From the NCBI GenBank assembly GCA_900469625.1, contig UBXV01000059.1, positions 1 through 37,163 on the forward strand: a DNA stretch of 37,163 nt, given 5' to 3'. The stretch's first letter is position 1. Every line of letters starts with the position of its first letter. The translations under genes were made by a program, and so were the position numbers. The DNA comes from Hyphomicrobiales bacterium. GTDB lineage: Bacteria; Pseudomonadota; Alphaproteobacteria; Rhizobiales; Rhizobiaceae. This document shows positions 23,711 through 32,208 of the stretch, piece after piece. The notes below the pieces were generated by a model that was given only the letters and a program-made list of their open reading frames with translations, was not told the origin of the DNA and ran no database searches.

Positions 23711-23747
23711 AAAAAGGCTTGCGGATTTATCCGGCAAGCCTTTTTCT
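23711..23747 (+). terminator. Terminator after rpmB
   Basis: AAAAAGGCTTGC (23711-23722) pairs with GCAAGCCTTTTT (23734-23745), followed by a further CTC. A classic intrinsic terminator 33 bases past the rpmB stop. It separates rpmB from the transporter gene that follows. Confidence 0.92.
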
Positions 23748-23802
23748 CGTGTGTAAATTGCATACTTCATCGGCCCGGCGTCCACGCTTGGCTTCCGCTC
23801 AA

Positions 23803-23832
23803 CTGGTGGCATCTCCCAGGATAAAAAAATGC
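23803..23832 (+). promoter_or_regulatory. Possible preQ1-I-type riboswitch pseudoknot at the start codon
   Basis: CTGG (23803-23806) pairs with CCAG (23816-23819). The loop bases GCAT (23809-23812) can pair with ATGC (23829-23832), which is the start codon plus one base. A 9-base A-rich linker (GATAAAAAA) lies between. This is the layout of preQ1-I aptamers: P1, loop, P2 with the downstream strand, A-rich L3. The key positions also fit: U directly after P1 and C directly before the 3' half of P1. AGGA, the likely Shine-Dalgarno sequence, is partly inside P1. The downstream gene is a queuosine-precursor transporter, a known target. P1 is one pair shorter than usual, so this remains a hypothesis. 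Confidence 0.5.
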
Positions 23833-24464
23833 TTATAAACCGCACGTTCTTTGTCTATGTCGCGCTTATGACCCTGGTGGTCGTGGCCTCGAACTTCCTC
23901 GTTCAGTACCCGCTGCCAGGCTCGATTGCCGGCATGCAGCTCGGCGATCTCCTGACCTGGGGCGCCTTCAGCTACCCCTTCGCCTTCCTCGTGACCGACC
24001 TCACCAACCGCCATTTCGGCCCGCGCATCGCGCGTCGTGTCGTCATCGTCGGCTTTCTGGTGGCGATCCTCCTCTCGTTCTTCGCGGCCACGCCGCGCAT
24101 CGCGATCGCCTCGGGCTCGGCCTTCCTGTTCGGCCAGCTGCTTGATATCTCCGTCTTCAACAGGCTCCGCCGCCAGAGCTGGTGGCAGGCGCCGCTGGCA
24201 GGCTCGCTGATCGGCTCCGCGCTCGACACGGCGATGTTCTTCTCCTTTGCCTTTGCGCCGTTCTTCGTGTTCTTCGGAGCGAATGACAGCTTCGCGCTGG
24301 AGACGGCACCGCTGCTCGGCCTTCTGTCGACGGAAGCGCCGCGCTGGATTTCCTGGGCGCTCGGCGATCTCTCGGTGAAGATCCTCTGCGGTATCGTGAT
24401 GCTGCTGCCCTACGGCGCGCTGATGAGCGTGATCAAGCCCATGCCGGGCAAGGCTGCTGCCTGA
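23829..24464 (+). CDS. yhhQ: Queuosine precursor transporter (VUT/YhhQ family)
   Basis: A 211-residue inner-membrane protein with about six helices, of the COG1738/VUT family: ASNFLVQYPLPG, the motif SYPFAFLVTDLTNRHFGP, GSAFLFGQLLDISVFNRLRR, and AGSLIGSALDTAMFFSFAF. YhhQ imports the queuosine precursors preQ0/preQ1 in Escherichia coli. The ATG at 23829 follows AGGA by seven A-rich bases. The gene stands alone between the rpmB terminator and its own terminator. A pseudoknot resembling a preQ1-I aptamer covers the ribosome-binding site, which fits feedback by preQ1 but is unproven. Confidence 0.9.
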   Translation: MLINRTFFVYVALMTLVVVASNFLVQYPLPGSIAGMQLGDLLTWGAFSYPFAFLVTDLTNRHFGPRIARRVVIVGFLVAILLSFFAATPRIAIASGSAFLFGQLLDISVFNRLRRQSWWQAPLAGSLIGSALDTAMFFSFAFAPFFVFFGANDSFALETAPLLGLLSTEAPRWISWALGDLSVKILCGIVMLLPYGALMSVIKPMPGKAAA

Positions 24465-24488
24465 TATCATCTCAGATACGGAATTGAG

Positions 24489-24512
24489 ACGGGGCCGATC
24501 GGTCCCGTTTTC
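24489..24512 (+). terminator. Terminator after the queuosine precursor transporter gene
   Basis: An interrupted palindrome from ACGGGGCCG to CGGTCCCGT (24489-24508, one G-T pair) is followed by TTTC and further T-rich bases. It lies 25 bases past the stop and just before the convergent esterase gene's stop at 24511. Confidence 0.7.
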
Positions 24513-25503
24513 ATTTGATCAGCCGGAATTCCAGCATCAGATTTCGCTCGAGGATCGAGTGGTTGTCGTCGGAGACGATGATGACGCTGATATCGCCATT
24601 GGGGCGGGCGACGACGTCGAGCCCCTCCATGTTGTCGATCTGATGCCCCATGTCGGCTTCAAGGATAACGTCGCCGTCGACCACGGCGCCCGGCCGGATG
24701 GTGGCACCCGGAATGCGGCGAATACGCATGCCGAGGCCGGAGGCAAAATTGAACCGCCGCTCCAGTAGCAGGAGATCGCCATCGGGCAGGAAGGCGCCGT
24801 CGGTGACCGCATAGGGCTCGGTGCGCACGACGGCAAAGGCGCCCTTCATCGGCCCGTCGAGGATACCTGCCAGCAGATTGTCAGCCTTGTCGACGCTGCG
24901 CTCCGACACCGTTACGGCAGCGCCACCGAGCGGGCTCTCCTTCGGTGATACGGCGACCGTTTCCAGCCCGCCATTGCTGCGCAGTTCAGTGGCCGGAAAC
25001 GGCAGTGGAATGCTCCCGGCCGGCCCTGAAACGGAAAACCCGGGGTCCGGATAGATATCGATGCGGTGGGCCTGCTCGTAGCTGACGATCACCTCGCCCT
25101 CGCGCAGCGCCAGCCCTTCCGAATCCACCTTCCACTTTTCCAGCCCGACGGCGCCGCTCCTGTCCGCCATCGGCGTCGCCGTCAGGTCGGTCAGACCAGA
25201 AAGCTTGCCACTGGCGTCGCGCGTCACGGCGCCTTCGAGCCAGTGCCCGGTATCCATGACCGCAACGAAGGAGGACCCATCCGGCCGGAAACGGATTGCC
25301 GACACCGCGCCGAAAAGCGCGTTCGACGACGTCATCTCCAGGCCGCCGACGAACTCAAGCTGACCGAACCGCGTCTGGCTGGAGCCAACCTTGAAAGCCT
25401 CGATCTGCCGGCTGCGGATGGGCAGTGTCTCGCTGTCGGTGGCGGCGAGAGCAGCGCTCGTGGACGCCAACAGGGATAGAACGAGGAGACCGCGGCCAAG
25501 CAT
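24511..25503 (-). CDS. Exported esterase-like/phytase-like protein
   Basis: A 330-residue protein with a signal peptide (MLGRGLLVLSLLASTSAALA, cleavage near residue 20). Its beta-propeller-like domain is of the 'esterase-like activity of phytase' family (Pfam Phytase-like). Typical segments are LEFVGGLEMTSS, RFRPDGSSFVAVMDTGHWLEG, DSEGLALREGEVIVSYEQAHRI, LLERRFNFASGLGMRIRRI and NMEGLDVVARPNGDISVIIVSDDN. The substrate is unknown; the family binds Ca2+ through acidic loops. The ATG at 25503 is chosen because it directly opens the signal peptide; the frame is open to 25587. It lies downstream of cobT but is separated from it by a strong terminator. Confidence 0.85.
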   Translation of the reverse strand: MLGRGLLVLSLLASTSAALAATDSETLPIRSRQIEAFKVGSSQTRFGQLEFVGGLEMTSSNALFGAVSAIRFRPDGSSFVAVMDTGHWLEGAVTRDASGKLSGLTDLTATPMADRSGAVGLEKWKVDSEGLALREGEVIVSYEQAHRIDIYPDPGFSVSGPAGSIPLPFPATELRSNGGLETVAVSPKESPLGGAAVTVSERSVDKADNLLAGILDGPMKGAFAVVRTEPYAVTDGAFLPDGDLLLLERRFNFASGLGMRIRRIPGATIRPGAVVDGDVILEADMGHQIDNMEGLDVVARPNGDISVIIVSDDNHSILERNLMLEFRLIK

Positions 25504-25572
25504 CTGGGGGAGTTCCTTCGGCGGGCAGGAAAGGCAGGATGGAACGACAAGCGTGCCGCCGTCTTGTGAGTG

Positions 25573-25618
25573 AAAAGGGCGGCCCACGGTCGCCCCGGGG
25601 GGCGACGGTGGGCCGCCC
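25573..25618 (-). terminator. Very long terminator hairpin after cobT
   Basis: An 11-bp GC stem (25577-25587 with 608-618 of the same kilobase), one G-G mismatch and a further 8-bp stem make an almost perfect 20-pair hairpin. It is followed on the minus strand by TTTT (25576-25573). It lies 15 bases past the cobT stop. Confidence 0.9.
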
Positions 25619-25632
25619 GGTTTCGTGAGCGA

Positions 25633-27528
25633 TTAACCTGCCCGGCGCGCGCGGCCGGGACGGCGGCGCATGCTTTCGTCTTCGAACAGGTCGGCGAGCT
25701 GCTCGGTCATCGCGCCGGCCAGCTCATCCGCGTCGACGATCGTCACCGCGCGGCGATAGTAGCGCGTCACGTCGTGGCCGATGCCGATCGCCAGCAGTTC
25801 GACCGGCGAGCGCGTCTCGATCTGCTCGATCACGGCGCGCAGGTGCCGCTCCAGATAGTTGCCCGGATTGACCGACAGCGTCGAATCGTCGACCGGCGCG
25901 CCGTCCGAAATCATCATCAGGATACGGCGCTGCTCGCGCCGCGCCATCAGCCGCTCATGCGCCCAGATCAGTGCCTCGCCGTCGATGTTTTCCTTGAGCA
26001 GGCCTTCGCGCATCATCAGGCCGAGATTGCGGCGCGCGCGCCGCCACGGCGCATCGGCCGACTTGTAGATGATGTGGCGCAGGTCGTTGAGGCGACCCGG
26101 CGACTGCGGCTTGCCGCTGGCCAGCCACTTCTCGCGCGATTGCCCGCCCTTCCACGCCTTGGTGGTGAAGCCGAGGATCTCGACCTTGACGCCGCAACGC
26201 TCCAGCGTGCGCGCCAGAATGTCGGCGCAGGTTGCCGCAACCGTGATCGGCCGTCCGCGCATCGAGCCGGAATTGTCGATCAAGAGGGTCACGACCGTAT
26301 CGCGGAAATTGGTGTCCTTCTCGCGCTTGAACGACAGCGGCTGCATCGGGTCGATGACGATGCGCTGCAGCCGTGCGGTGTCGAGATAGCCCTCTTCCAG
26401 GTCGAATTCCCAGGAGCGGTTCTGCTGCGCCATCAGGCGGCGCTGCAGGCGGTTGGCAAGCCGGCCGACAGCCCCTTGAAGGTGCGAAAGCTGCTTGTCG
26501 AGGAAGGCGCGCAGACGGTCGAGTTCCGCCTCGTCGCACAGCTCTTCCGACGCAATGGTCTCGTCGAATTCGCGGGTGAAGACGGTGTAGTCGACCTTCT
26601 CGTTGAAGTCGGCAAACGGCTGGTTCGGGCGCTTGACCTCGCCGGGTGTCTCGCTGTCCTCGTCCCCTTCGTCCTGCAGGTCGTCGTCGGAGATCTCCGC
26701 GCCGTCCATCTCGCCTTCTTCCATCTGCTCTTCGGCAGCCTGGTTCTCGTCGGCGGGGGCGGCATCGTCGCCGGCTTCCTCGTCGCTGGCGCTCTCGTCC
26801 TGCTCCTGGCTGCGCGGCTGGTCCTCGTCGGTCTCGCTCTCCTGCTCGTCGGGCTCGATGTCGTCGTCGCCGTATTTCTCGGCGACGTCCATCGACGTCA
26901 GCATGTCGCGCACGACGCGGGCAAACGCCTGCTGGTCGTTGATCGCAGACGACAGGTTCTTGATGTCGCCGGCGGCCTTCTCCTCGATGAAATCACGCCA
27001 GAGGTCGAGCACCTTGCCGGCGGAGGCTGGCGGCTTCTCGCCGGTGAGCTTTTCGCGCACCAGAAGCGCCACGGCCTCGCCGAGCGGTGCATCCGCCTGC
27101 TTGCTGATCGCGCCGAAATTGGCCTTGGAATATTTCTCCTCGAGCATCGAGCTCAAGTTCCGGGCGACGCCTTCCATGCGCAGCGAGCCGATCGCCTCGA
27201 CGCGGGCCTGCTCGACCGCGTCGAAGATCACCCGTGCATCTGCGCCCTGCGGCGACATGGTCGCATGCACGCGCGCATCGTGACAGGCCTTGCGCAGCGC
27301 CATGCTGTCGCCGAGACCGCGTGTGACGGCGAGTTCCTGGCGCGTCGGTCGCTTGGAGATTTCAGGCAAACGGATGCGTTCGCCGGTGATCCCGGGCCGC
27401 TCGTTGGCGAAGGCCACTTCCACCTCGGCATCGCCCGCGATCGATCGGATACAGCCGGAAAGCGCCCGCTTGAACGGTTCGGCAGCATTTTCACGCGTGG
27501 TCGGCTTTGCCTTGGAGTTCGAGCTCAC
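25633..27528 (-). CDS. cobT: Aerobic cobaltochelatase subunit CobT
   Basis: One of the three CobNST subunits that insert cobalt into hydrogenobyrinic acid a,c-diamide in aerobic B12 synthesis. The 631-residue length is usual. There is an N-terminal helical region, a strongly acidic linker (about residues 215-300, rich in Asp and Glu), and a C-terminal VWA domain. That domain carries the MIDAS motif DNSGSMRG (Asp at about 416) and later [15 protein letters not shown]. The start is GTG at 27528, after AAGGAA. A four-base-offset ATG inside that region opens only a two-codon frame. cobS lies upstream, with two hairpins in the 105-base gap. Confidence 0.96.
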   Translation of the reverse strand: MSSNSKAKPTTRENAAEPFKRALSGCIRSIAGDAEVEVAFANERPGITGERIRLPEISKRPTRQELAVTRGLGDSMALRKACHDARVHATMSPQGADARVIFDAVEQARVEAIGSLRMEGVARNLSSMLEEKYSKANFGAISKQADAPLGEAVALLVREKLTGEKPPASAGKVLDLWRDFIEEKAAGDIKNLSSAINDQQAFARVVRDMLTSMDVAEKYGDDDIEPDEQESETDEDQPRSQEQDESASDEEAGDDAAPADENQAAEEQMEEGEMDGAEISDDDLQDEGDEDSETPGEVKRPNQPFADFNEKVDYTVFTREFDETIASEELCDEAELDRLRAFLDKQLSHLQGAVGRLANRLQRRLMAQQNRSWEFDLEEGYLDTARLQRIVIDPMQPLSFKREKDTNFRDTVVTLLIDNSGSMRGRPITVAATCADILARTLERCGVKVEILGFTTKAWKGGQSREKWLASGKPQSPGRLNDLRHIIYKSADAPWRRARRNLGLMMREGLLKENIDGEALIWAHERLMARREQRRILMMISDGAPVDDSTLSVNPGNYLERHLRAVIEQIETRSPVELLAIGIGHDVTRYYRRAVTIVDADELAGAMTEQLADLFEDESMRRRPGRARRAG

Positions 27529-27553
27529 GACATTTCCTTCTTCAGCCAGATGC

Positions 27554-27578
27554 GATGATGTCCCGGCGGGACATCATC
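27554..27578 (-). repeat. Perfect 11-bp hairpin upstream of cobT
   Basis: GATGATGTCCC (27554-27564) and GGGACATCATC (27568-27578) pair perfectly around a 3-base loop. It sits 25 bases before the cobT start on the minus strand. No U-run follows, so it is not an intrinsic terminator. A role in RNA processing, stability or translation of the cobST message is possible. Confidence 0.6.
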
Positions 27579-27599
27579 GAGTTTGCCACGGAGACATGG

Positions 27600-27628
27600 G
27601 GTCCGCCCTTCAAGCAGAAAGGCGGGCC
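27600..27628 (-). repeat. Second hairpin, directly after the cobS stop
   Basis: GGTCCGCC (27600-27607) pairs with GGCGGGCC (27621-27628), eight pairs including one G-T, around a 13-base loop. It begins 5 bases past the cobS stop on the minus strand and lacks a U-run. Confidence 0.5.
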
Positions 27629-27633
27629 ATGGA

Positions 27634-28629
27634 TCAGGCGGTGGCTTCAAGCACGATGTTGGCAGCACTTTCCTTCAGCTCGACGCCGAAGGCGCGCTGG
27701 TAATGCTCGGCGACCAGCGCCCGCTCCAGCTCATCGCACTTGTTGAGGAAGGTCACACGGAACGCAAAGGCGATGTCGCCGAAGATGTGGGCATTCTCGG
27801 CCCAGGTGATCACGGTCCGTGGGCTCATGACCGTCGACAGGTCGCCGTTGATGAAGGCGGCGCGGGTGAGATCGGCAACGCGCACCATCTTCGACACGGT
27901 CTCGCGACCCTTGTCGGCGGTGAAACCCTTGACCTTGGCGGCGACGATGTCGACTTCCTTGTCATGCGCCAGGTAGTTGAGGGTCGTGACGATGGACCAG
28001 CGGTCCATCTGCGCCTGGTTGATCTGCTGCGTGCCGTGGTAGAGGCCGGTGGTGTCGCCGAGGCCGACGGTGTTGGCGGTCGCAAACAGGCGGAAGGCCG
28101 GGTGCGGACGAATGACACGGCTCTGGTCGAGCAGCGTCAGGCGGCCGGAGGATTCCAGCACGCGCTGGATGACGAACATGACGTCGGGGCGGCCGGCATC
28201 GTATTCGTCGAACACGAGCGCGACATTGTGCTGGTAGGCCCAGGGCAGGATGCCGTCCTTGAACTCGGTGACCTGCATGCCGTCCTTGACGACGATCGCG
28301 TCCTTGCCGACGAGATCGATACGGCTGACATGGCTGTCGAGGTTGACGCGCACGCACGGCCAGTTGAGGCGGGCAGCGACCTGCTCGATATGAGTGGACT
28401 TGCCGGTACCGTGATAGCCCGAGACCATCACGCGTCGGTTATGGGCAAAGCCTGCGAGAATGGCGAGCGTGGTTTCGCGGTCGAAGAGGTAGTCCGCATC
28501 GAGATCCGGCACATAGGCGTCAGCCTTCGAGTAGGCGGGAACGCGCAAATCCGTGTCGATGCCGAAAACGTCCCGAACAGAAATCGTCGTGTCGGGAAGG
28601 TTGGAAATGTCGAGGTCAATCTTGCTCAT
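27634..28629 (-). CDS. cobS: Aerobic cobaltochelatase subunit CobS
   Basis: AAA+ ATPase subunit of the CobNST cobaltochelatase; forms a ring complex with CobT. The 331-residue protein has Walker [10 protein letters not shown] (71-79), Walker B VALVFDE (136-142), a sensor-1-like ATANTVG motif, and the family N-terminus [21 protein letters not shown]. The ATG at 28629 is chosen as it stands five bases after GGAG; an adjacent ATG (28632) is only two bases from it. The J-domain gene lies just upstream on the same strand, with 74 bases between. Order J-domain gene-cobS-cobT is conserved in Rhizobiales to my knowledge. Confidence 0.96.
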   Translation of the reverse strand: MSKIDLDISNLPDTTISVRDVFGIDTDLRVPAYSKADAYVPDLDADYLFDRETTLAILAGFAHNRRVMVSGYHGTGKSTHIEQVAARLNWPCVRVNLDSHVSRIDLVGKDAIVVKDGMQVTEFKDGILPWAYQHNVALVFDEYDAGRPDVMFVIQRVLESSGRLTLLDQSRVIRPHPAFRLFATANTVGLGDTTGLYHGTQQINQAQMDRWSIVTTLNYLAHDKEVDIVAAKVKGFTADKGRETVSKMVRVADLTRAAFINGDLSTVMSPRTVITWAENAHIFGDIAFAFRVTFLNKCDELERALVAEHYQRAFGVELKESAANIVLEATA

Positions 28630-28703
28630 CATGTCTCCAGAGCGGCCACCGGACGGCACCCGCGCATTCGCCTGCAAAAGTGCTTCTGTAATAATCCGCG
28701 TTG

Positions 28704-29330
28704 TTAGCAGAAACCAGCCTGTTTTAACAATTGGTAGGCTTGAATTACTGCGCGAAAACGCTCCTCCGATCCCCTGTCGCCGCCATTGGCGTCGGGGTGG
28801 TGTTTCTTGACCAGATCCTTGTAGGCGGCCTTGATGTCGCTGGCGGTCGCCGAGGCGCTGAGGCCGAGCGTTTCGTAGGCCTTGGCCTCGAGCGTCTTCA
28901 GCTTGCGCTGGCGCGGCTCGGGCCGGCCGGCGCGCGCCTTTGCCTCGCTGACGAAGCCGAAGGGATCGCGCATGCGCGCCTGGGCGCCCGCCGAGCCCGA
29001 ACGGGTCTGCGACTGGGTCGGGCCATTCTTGGCGTTCTTGTTGACGCCGACGGTCCAGGTCGGGCGATGCCCCGTAATCGCTTCCTTCTGGTAGCGCGCG
29101 ACTTCGCTGTCCGAGAGACCGGAGAAGAAGTTGTAGCCCTTGTTGTATTCCTTCACGTGCTCGAAGCAGAACATGAAGTATTGACCTTCGGCGTTGCGGC
29201 CGACGGGTGCGCGATGAACGCCCTTCTTGTCGCAGCCATCCCACTGACAGGTGGGTGCGGAGGGCTCAGCGCGCGGCTCGACCTTGCGCCGTGTCCGAAT
29301 GCGATCGAAGTATTTTGAATCGAGTCTCAT
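28704..29330 (-). CDS. J-domain protein with N-terminal Cys/His cluster
   Basis: A 208-residue co-chaperone-like protein. The J domain is at the C-terminal end (about residues 150-206), with the HPD motif at 178-180 in [14 protein letters not shown]; the HPD histidine is needed to stimulate DnaK ATPase. The N-terminal half has C-x4-C-x21-C-x2-H (Cys28, Cys33, Cys55, His58), which could bind zinc. There is no DnaJ Gly/Phe or canonical zinc domain. It probably serves a specialised client; the neighbouring cobaltochelatase is a candidate by position only. The ATG at 29330 is chosen ([11 protein letters not shown] fits the family); an in-frame ATG at 29339 is an alternative. Confidence 0.87.
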   Translation of the reverse strand: MRLDSKYFDRIRTRRKVEPRAEPSAPTCQWDGCDKKGVHRAPVGRNAEGQYFMFCFEHVKEYNKGYNFFSGLSDSEVARYQKEAITGHRPTWTVGVNKNAKNGPTQSQTRSGSAGAQARMRDPFGFVSEAKARAGRPEPRQRKLKTLEAKAYETLGLSASATASDIKAAYKDLVKKHHPDANGGDRGSEERFRAVIQAYQLLKQAGFC

Positions 29331-29482
29331 GGCGCTCATTATGGGGCTTGGCCGGAGCCACAACAAGAATTGACAAACCGGAATGTTGCTGGCTTTGTGC
29401 GGGCCTTTTGCGCCGCCGAGACAGCGCTGCCGGGCCCGAACAAAACCGGGGCATCCAGCAACCAAGGAAATGGGACGGAACA

Positions 29483-29764
29483 ATGTCGCTCAGGGATACG
29501 ATCGAACGGAAACTGACCGAAGCCTTCCACCCCGAACGGCTGGCCGTGATCAACGAAAGCCACCTGCATGCCGGCCATCAACCGGATTTCGACGGCGGCG
29601 GCGAAACCCATATGCGCGTGCGCATCGTGGCAGACGCCTTTGCCGGCATGAGCCGGGTGGCGCGCCACCGCGCGATCAACGACCTCCTGAAGCCGGAACT
29701 CGATGCCGGCCTGCACGCGCTCGCCGTCGAGCCGGCGGCTCCCGGCGAGCCGACACGCTGGTAG
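29483..29764 (+). CDS. bolA: BolA family protein
   Basis: A 93-residue BolA-fold protein: RDTIERKLTEAFHPERLAVINESHLHAGH, then ETHMRVRIVADAFAGMSRVARHRAINDLLKPEL, ending in the usual short helix and tail (HALAVEPAAPGE). BolA proteins pair with monothiol glutaredoxins to hold [2Fe-2S] clusters and affect iron use and cell shape. His29 and His32 in the SHLHAGH segment are the likely ligand region. GGACGGAA precedes the ATG at 29483. It is divergent from the J-domain gene and converges on the corC-like gene with a 3-base gap. Confidence 0.93.
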   Translation: MSLRDTIERKLTEAFHPERLAVINESHLHAGHQPDFDGGGETHMRVRIVADAFAGMSRVARHRAINDLLKPELDAGLHALAVEPAAPGEPTRW

Positions 29765-29767
29765 GCG

Positions 29768-31075
29768 TCAGCCGGTCGGCGCCTGGTCTTCCGCCGGGCG
29801 GATCCTCAGTTTCGTGATCCTGTTCTTCACCCGCTTCATCACGATGAAGCGCTTGCCGTGGAACGTGAAGGCCTGGCGCTCTTCCGGAATGCTCTTCGAC
29901 TCGTGGATGACGAGGCCGGCGACCGTTGTCGCCTCTTCATCGGGCAGCGACCAGTCAAGCGCGCGGTTGAGATCGCGGATCGGCACGGAACCGTCGACCA
30001 CGATCGACCCGTCCGCCTCCTGGCGGACGCCCTGGATGTCGAGGTCGTGCTCGTCGGCGATATCGCCGACGATCTCCTCCAGAATGTCCTCCAACGTCAC
30101 CAGTCCCTGAACCTGGCCGTATTCGTCGACGACGATGGCAAGGTGCAGCTTGCGGCGCAGGAAGGCGTTGAGCTGGTCCTTGAGATTGGTCGTATCGGGA
30201 ACGAACCAGGGTTTCTGCGCGATCTTGACGATATCGAGGTTTTCCGGCTCGACGTCAGGCTCGGCCAGTGCCCTCAGCAGGTCCTTGGAATGCACCACCC
30301 CGATGATGTTGTCGGCGGCCCCCCGCCACAAGGGCAGGCGCGTGAACGGGCTCTGCAGGATATCGCGCACGCAGACCTCCGGCGGATCGTCCGCATTGAT
30401 CGCCCGCATGTTCGTGCGGTGGATCATGATGTCGGAAATCTCGAGTTCTCCGAGATCAAGCACGCCGCCGAGCCGATCGCGGTCGGCCTTGATCACCGAG
30501 CCCTCGCGGTGCAGCAGATCGACGGCACCACGCAATTCGTCATGTGCCGACAGCATCGACATTTCGGAGGAAAGATTGACGCCGAAGAGCGCAAGGATGC
30601 GGCGCACGATGCCGTTGACCAGGCTCGAAAGCGGCCCGACGACGGCGACGAAGGGTCGAACCAGCCGGGCCACTGCAAGCGCGAAACGGTCCGGCGAGGC
30701 GATCGCCCAGCTTTTCGGCAGAACCTCGGAAAAAATGACGAGCAGCACGGTCATGACGACGGTGGCGATCGCCACGCCGGAACTGCCCAGAAGGCCGATC
30801 AGCAAGCTCGTCGTCAGGGACGAGGCGAGAATGTTGACAAGGTTGTTGCCGATCAGGAGCGCGCCGATCAGCCGGTCGCGACGTTCGATCAGCCGGTTGA
30901 CGATACCCGCGCGTTCGTCGCCGTTGTTCTCCAGCGAATGCATGCGCGAGCGCGAGGCAGCCGTCAGCGCCGTTTCGGAGCCGGAGAAGAAGGCGGAAAA
31001 CAACAGGAGGCAGAAGACCGCGACGATCGACAGCCAATACTCGACAACAAACGCCAAGATAGCGCCGCCGGTCAT
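29768..31075 (-). CDS. HlyC/CorC (CNNM) family CBS-domain membrane protein
   Basis: A 435-residue protein with an N-terminal CNNM (DUF21) domain of about four helices (residues 8-155; FFSGSETALTAASRSRMH, IGNNLVNILASS, FSEVLPKSWAI). A pair of CBS domains follows (about 205-330; IMIHRTNMRAI, HLAIVVDEYGQVQGLVTLEDILEEIVGDI), then a C-terminal CorC_HlyC domain. Relatives are linked to Mg2+ or Co2+ efflux; the old name hemolysin TlyC is misleading. Its ATG overlaps the aroB stop (ATGA), so it is the last gene of an aroK-aroB-corC-like operon. Confidence 0.92.
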   Translation of the reverse strand: MTGGAILAFVVEYWLSIVAVFCLLLFSAFFSGSETALTAASRSRMHSLENNGDERAGIVNRLIERRDRLIGALLIGNNLVNILASSLTTSLLIGLLGSSGVAIATVVMTVLLVIFSEVLPKSWAIASPDRFALAVARLVRPFVAVVGPLSSLVNGIVRRILALFGVNLSSEMSMLSAHDELRGAVDLLHREGSVIKADRDRLGGVLDLGELEISDIMIHRTNMRAINADDPPEVCVRDILQSPFTRLPLWRGAADNIIGVVHSKDLLRALAEPDVEPENLDIVKIAQKPWFVPDTTNLKDQLNAFLRRKLHLAIVVDEYGQVQGLVTLEDILEEIVGDIADEHDLDIQGVRQEADGSIVVDGSVPIRDLNRALDWSLPDEEATTVAGLVIHESKSIPEERQAFTFHGKRFIVMKRVKNRITKLRIRPAEDQAPTG

Positions 31076-32208
31076 TTTGGGTGCTTTTCCCTGAGGAAGT
31101 TCACCACCTCGGACGCAGGCACGTCGTCGGCGACGAAGGACTGGCCGATGCCGCGGGTGAGGATGAAGGTAAGCTTGCCGCCCTTGACCTTCTTGTCCTG
31201 GGCAATCGCATCCATCAACTTTTCAGCCGGCGGCAGGTCACCGGGAATTTCGCCCATGCGCGTCGGCAGTCCGACGGCTCTGAGATGGGCCTCGACCCGG
31301 ACCGCATCGTCGGCGCTTGCAAGGTTCATGCGCGTCGAGAACTGGTGCGCCAGCACCATGCCGATCGAAACGCCCTCGCCATGCACCAACCGGGCGCTGT
31401 CATATTGCGTGGCGGCCTCCAGAGCGTGACCGAAGGTGTGGCCGAGATTGAGCAGCGCTCGCCGGCCGTTCTCGCGCTCGTCGGCCGCCACGACATCGGC
31501 CTTGGCCTGGCAACTGACCGCAATCGCTTCGATGCGCGCCGCGCCGCCGGAAAACACCGCCTGCCAGTTCTTCTCCAGCCAGGCAAAGAAGTCCGGCTTG
31601 TCGATCAACCCGTATTTCGCGACTTCCGCATAACCGGCGCGGAATTCGCGCTCGCTCAGCGTGTCGAGCACATCCGTGTCGGCCAGCACCAGATCCGGCT
31701 GATGGAAGACGCCGATCAGGTTCTTGCCGTGTGGCGAGTTGATGCCGGTCTTGCCGCCAACGGAAGAATCCACCTGCGCCAACAGGGACGTCGGGATCTG
31801 GATGAAGCGCGAGCCGCGGCGCACGATGCCGGCGGCAAAGCCGGTCAGGTCGCCGATGACGCCGCCGCCAAGCGCGATCACCGCGTCGTTGCGCTCGATC
31901 CGCGCGCCGAGGATGGCCTCGCAGGCGGGAATGAGATGTTCGAAGCTCTTGGTCTTTTCGCCCGCCGGCAACACCAGCGTCACTGCCTCTATCTCCTTCT
32001 GCTTCAGGCTCGCCATCAGCGGCTCGAGATAACGCGGGCCGACATTTTCGTCGGTGATGACGGCCACCTTGCGACCCTTCAAGCGTGCGGCGATCTCGTT
32101 GCCGGCAGCCGCGATCAACCCCGGCCCGATCAGAATGTCGTAGGAACGATCTCCGAGATCGACCCGGACCTTGCGCTCGGCGGCAGGCATCGCATGGCTA
32201 TTCATCAT
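31072..32208 (-). CDS. aroB: 3-dehydroquinate synthase
   Basis: Second step of the shikimate pathway: cyclises DAHP to 3-dehydroquinate using NAD+ and a divalent metal. The 378-residue protein has the NAD-binding GGGVIGDLTGFAAG segment, PTSLLAQVDSSVGGKTGIN with the conserved active-site lysine, EVAKYGLI, and the metal histidines in NLGHTFGHALE and VHGEGVSIGM. The start at 32208 overlaps the end of aroK by 11 bases; a second ATG follows directly. GGAAAG lies at suitable spacing. It sits between aroK and the corC-like gene in one operon. Confidence 0.96.
   Translation of the reverse strand: MMNSHAMPAAERKVRVDLGDRSYDILIGPGLIAAAGNEIAARLKGRKVAVITDENVGPRYLEPLMASLKQKEIEAVTLVLPAGEKTKSFEHLIPACEAILGARIERNDAVIALGGGVIGDLTGFAAGIVRRGSRFIQIPTSLLAQVDSSVGGKTGINSPHGKNLIGVFHQPDLVLADTDVLDTLSEREFRAGYAEVAKYGLIDKPDFFAWLEKNWQAVFSGGAARIEAIAVSCQAKADVVAADERENGRRALLNLGHTFGHALEAATQYDSARLVHGEGVSIGMVLAHQFSTRMNLASADDAVRVEAHLRAVGLPTRMGEIPGDLPPAEKLMDAIAQDKKVKGGKLTFILTRGIGQSFVADDVPASEVVNFLREKHPK

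Noticed and set aside
29365-29400. TTGACA before bolA as a -35 box
   Set aside because: At 16-18 bases downstream only CTTTGT-like sequence is found, too poor a -10 to call a promoter.
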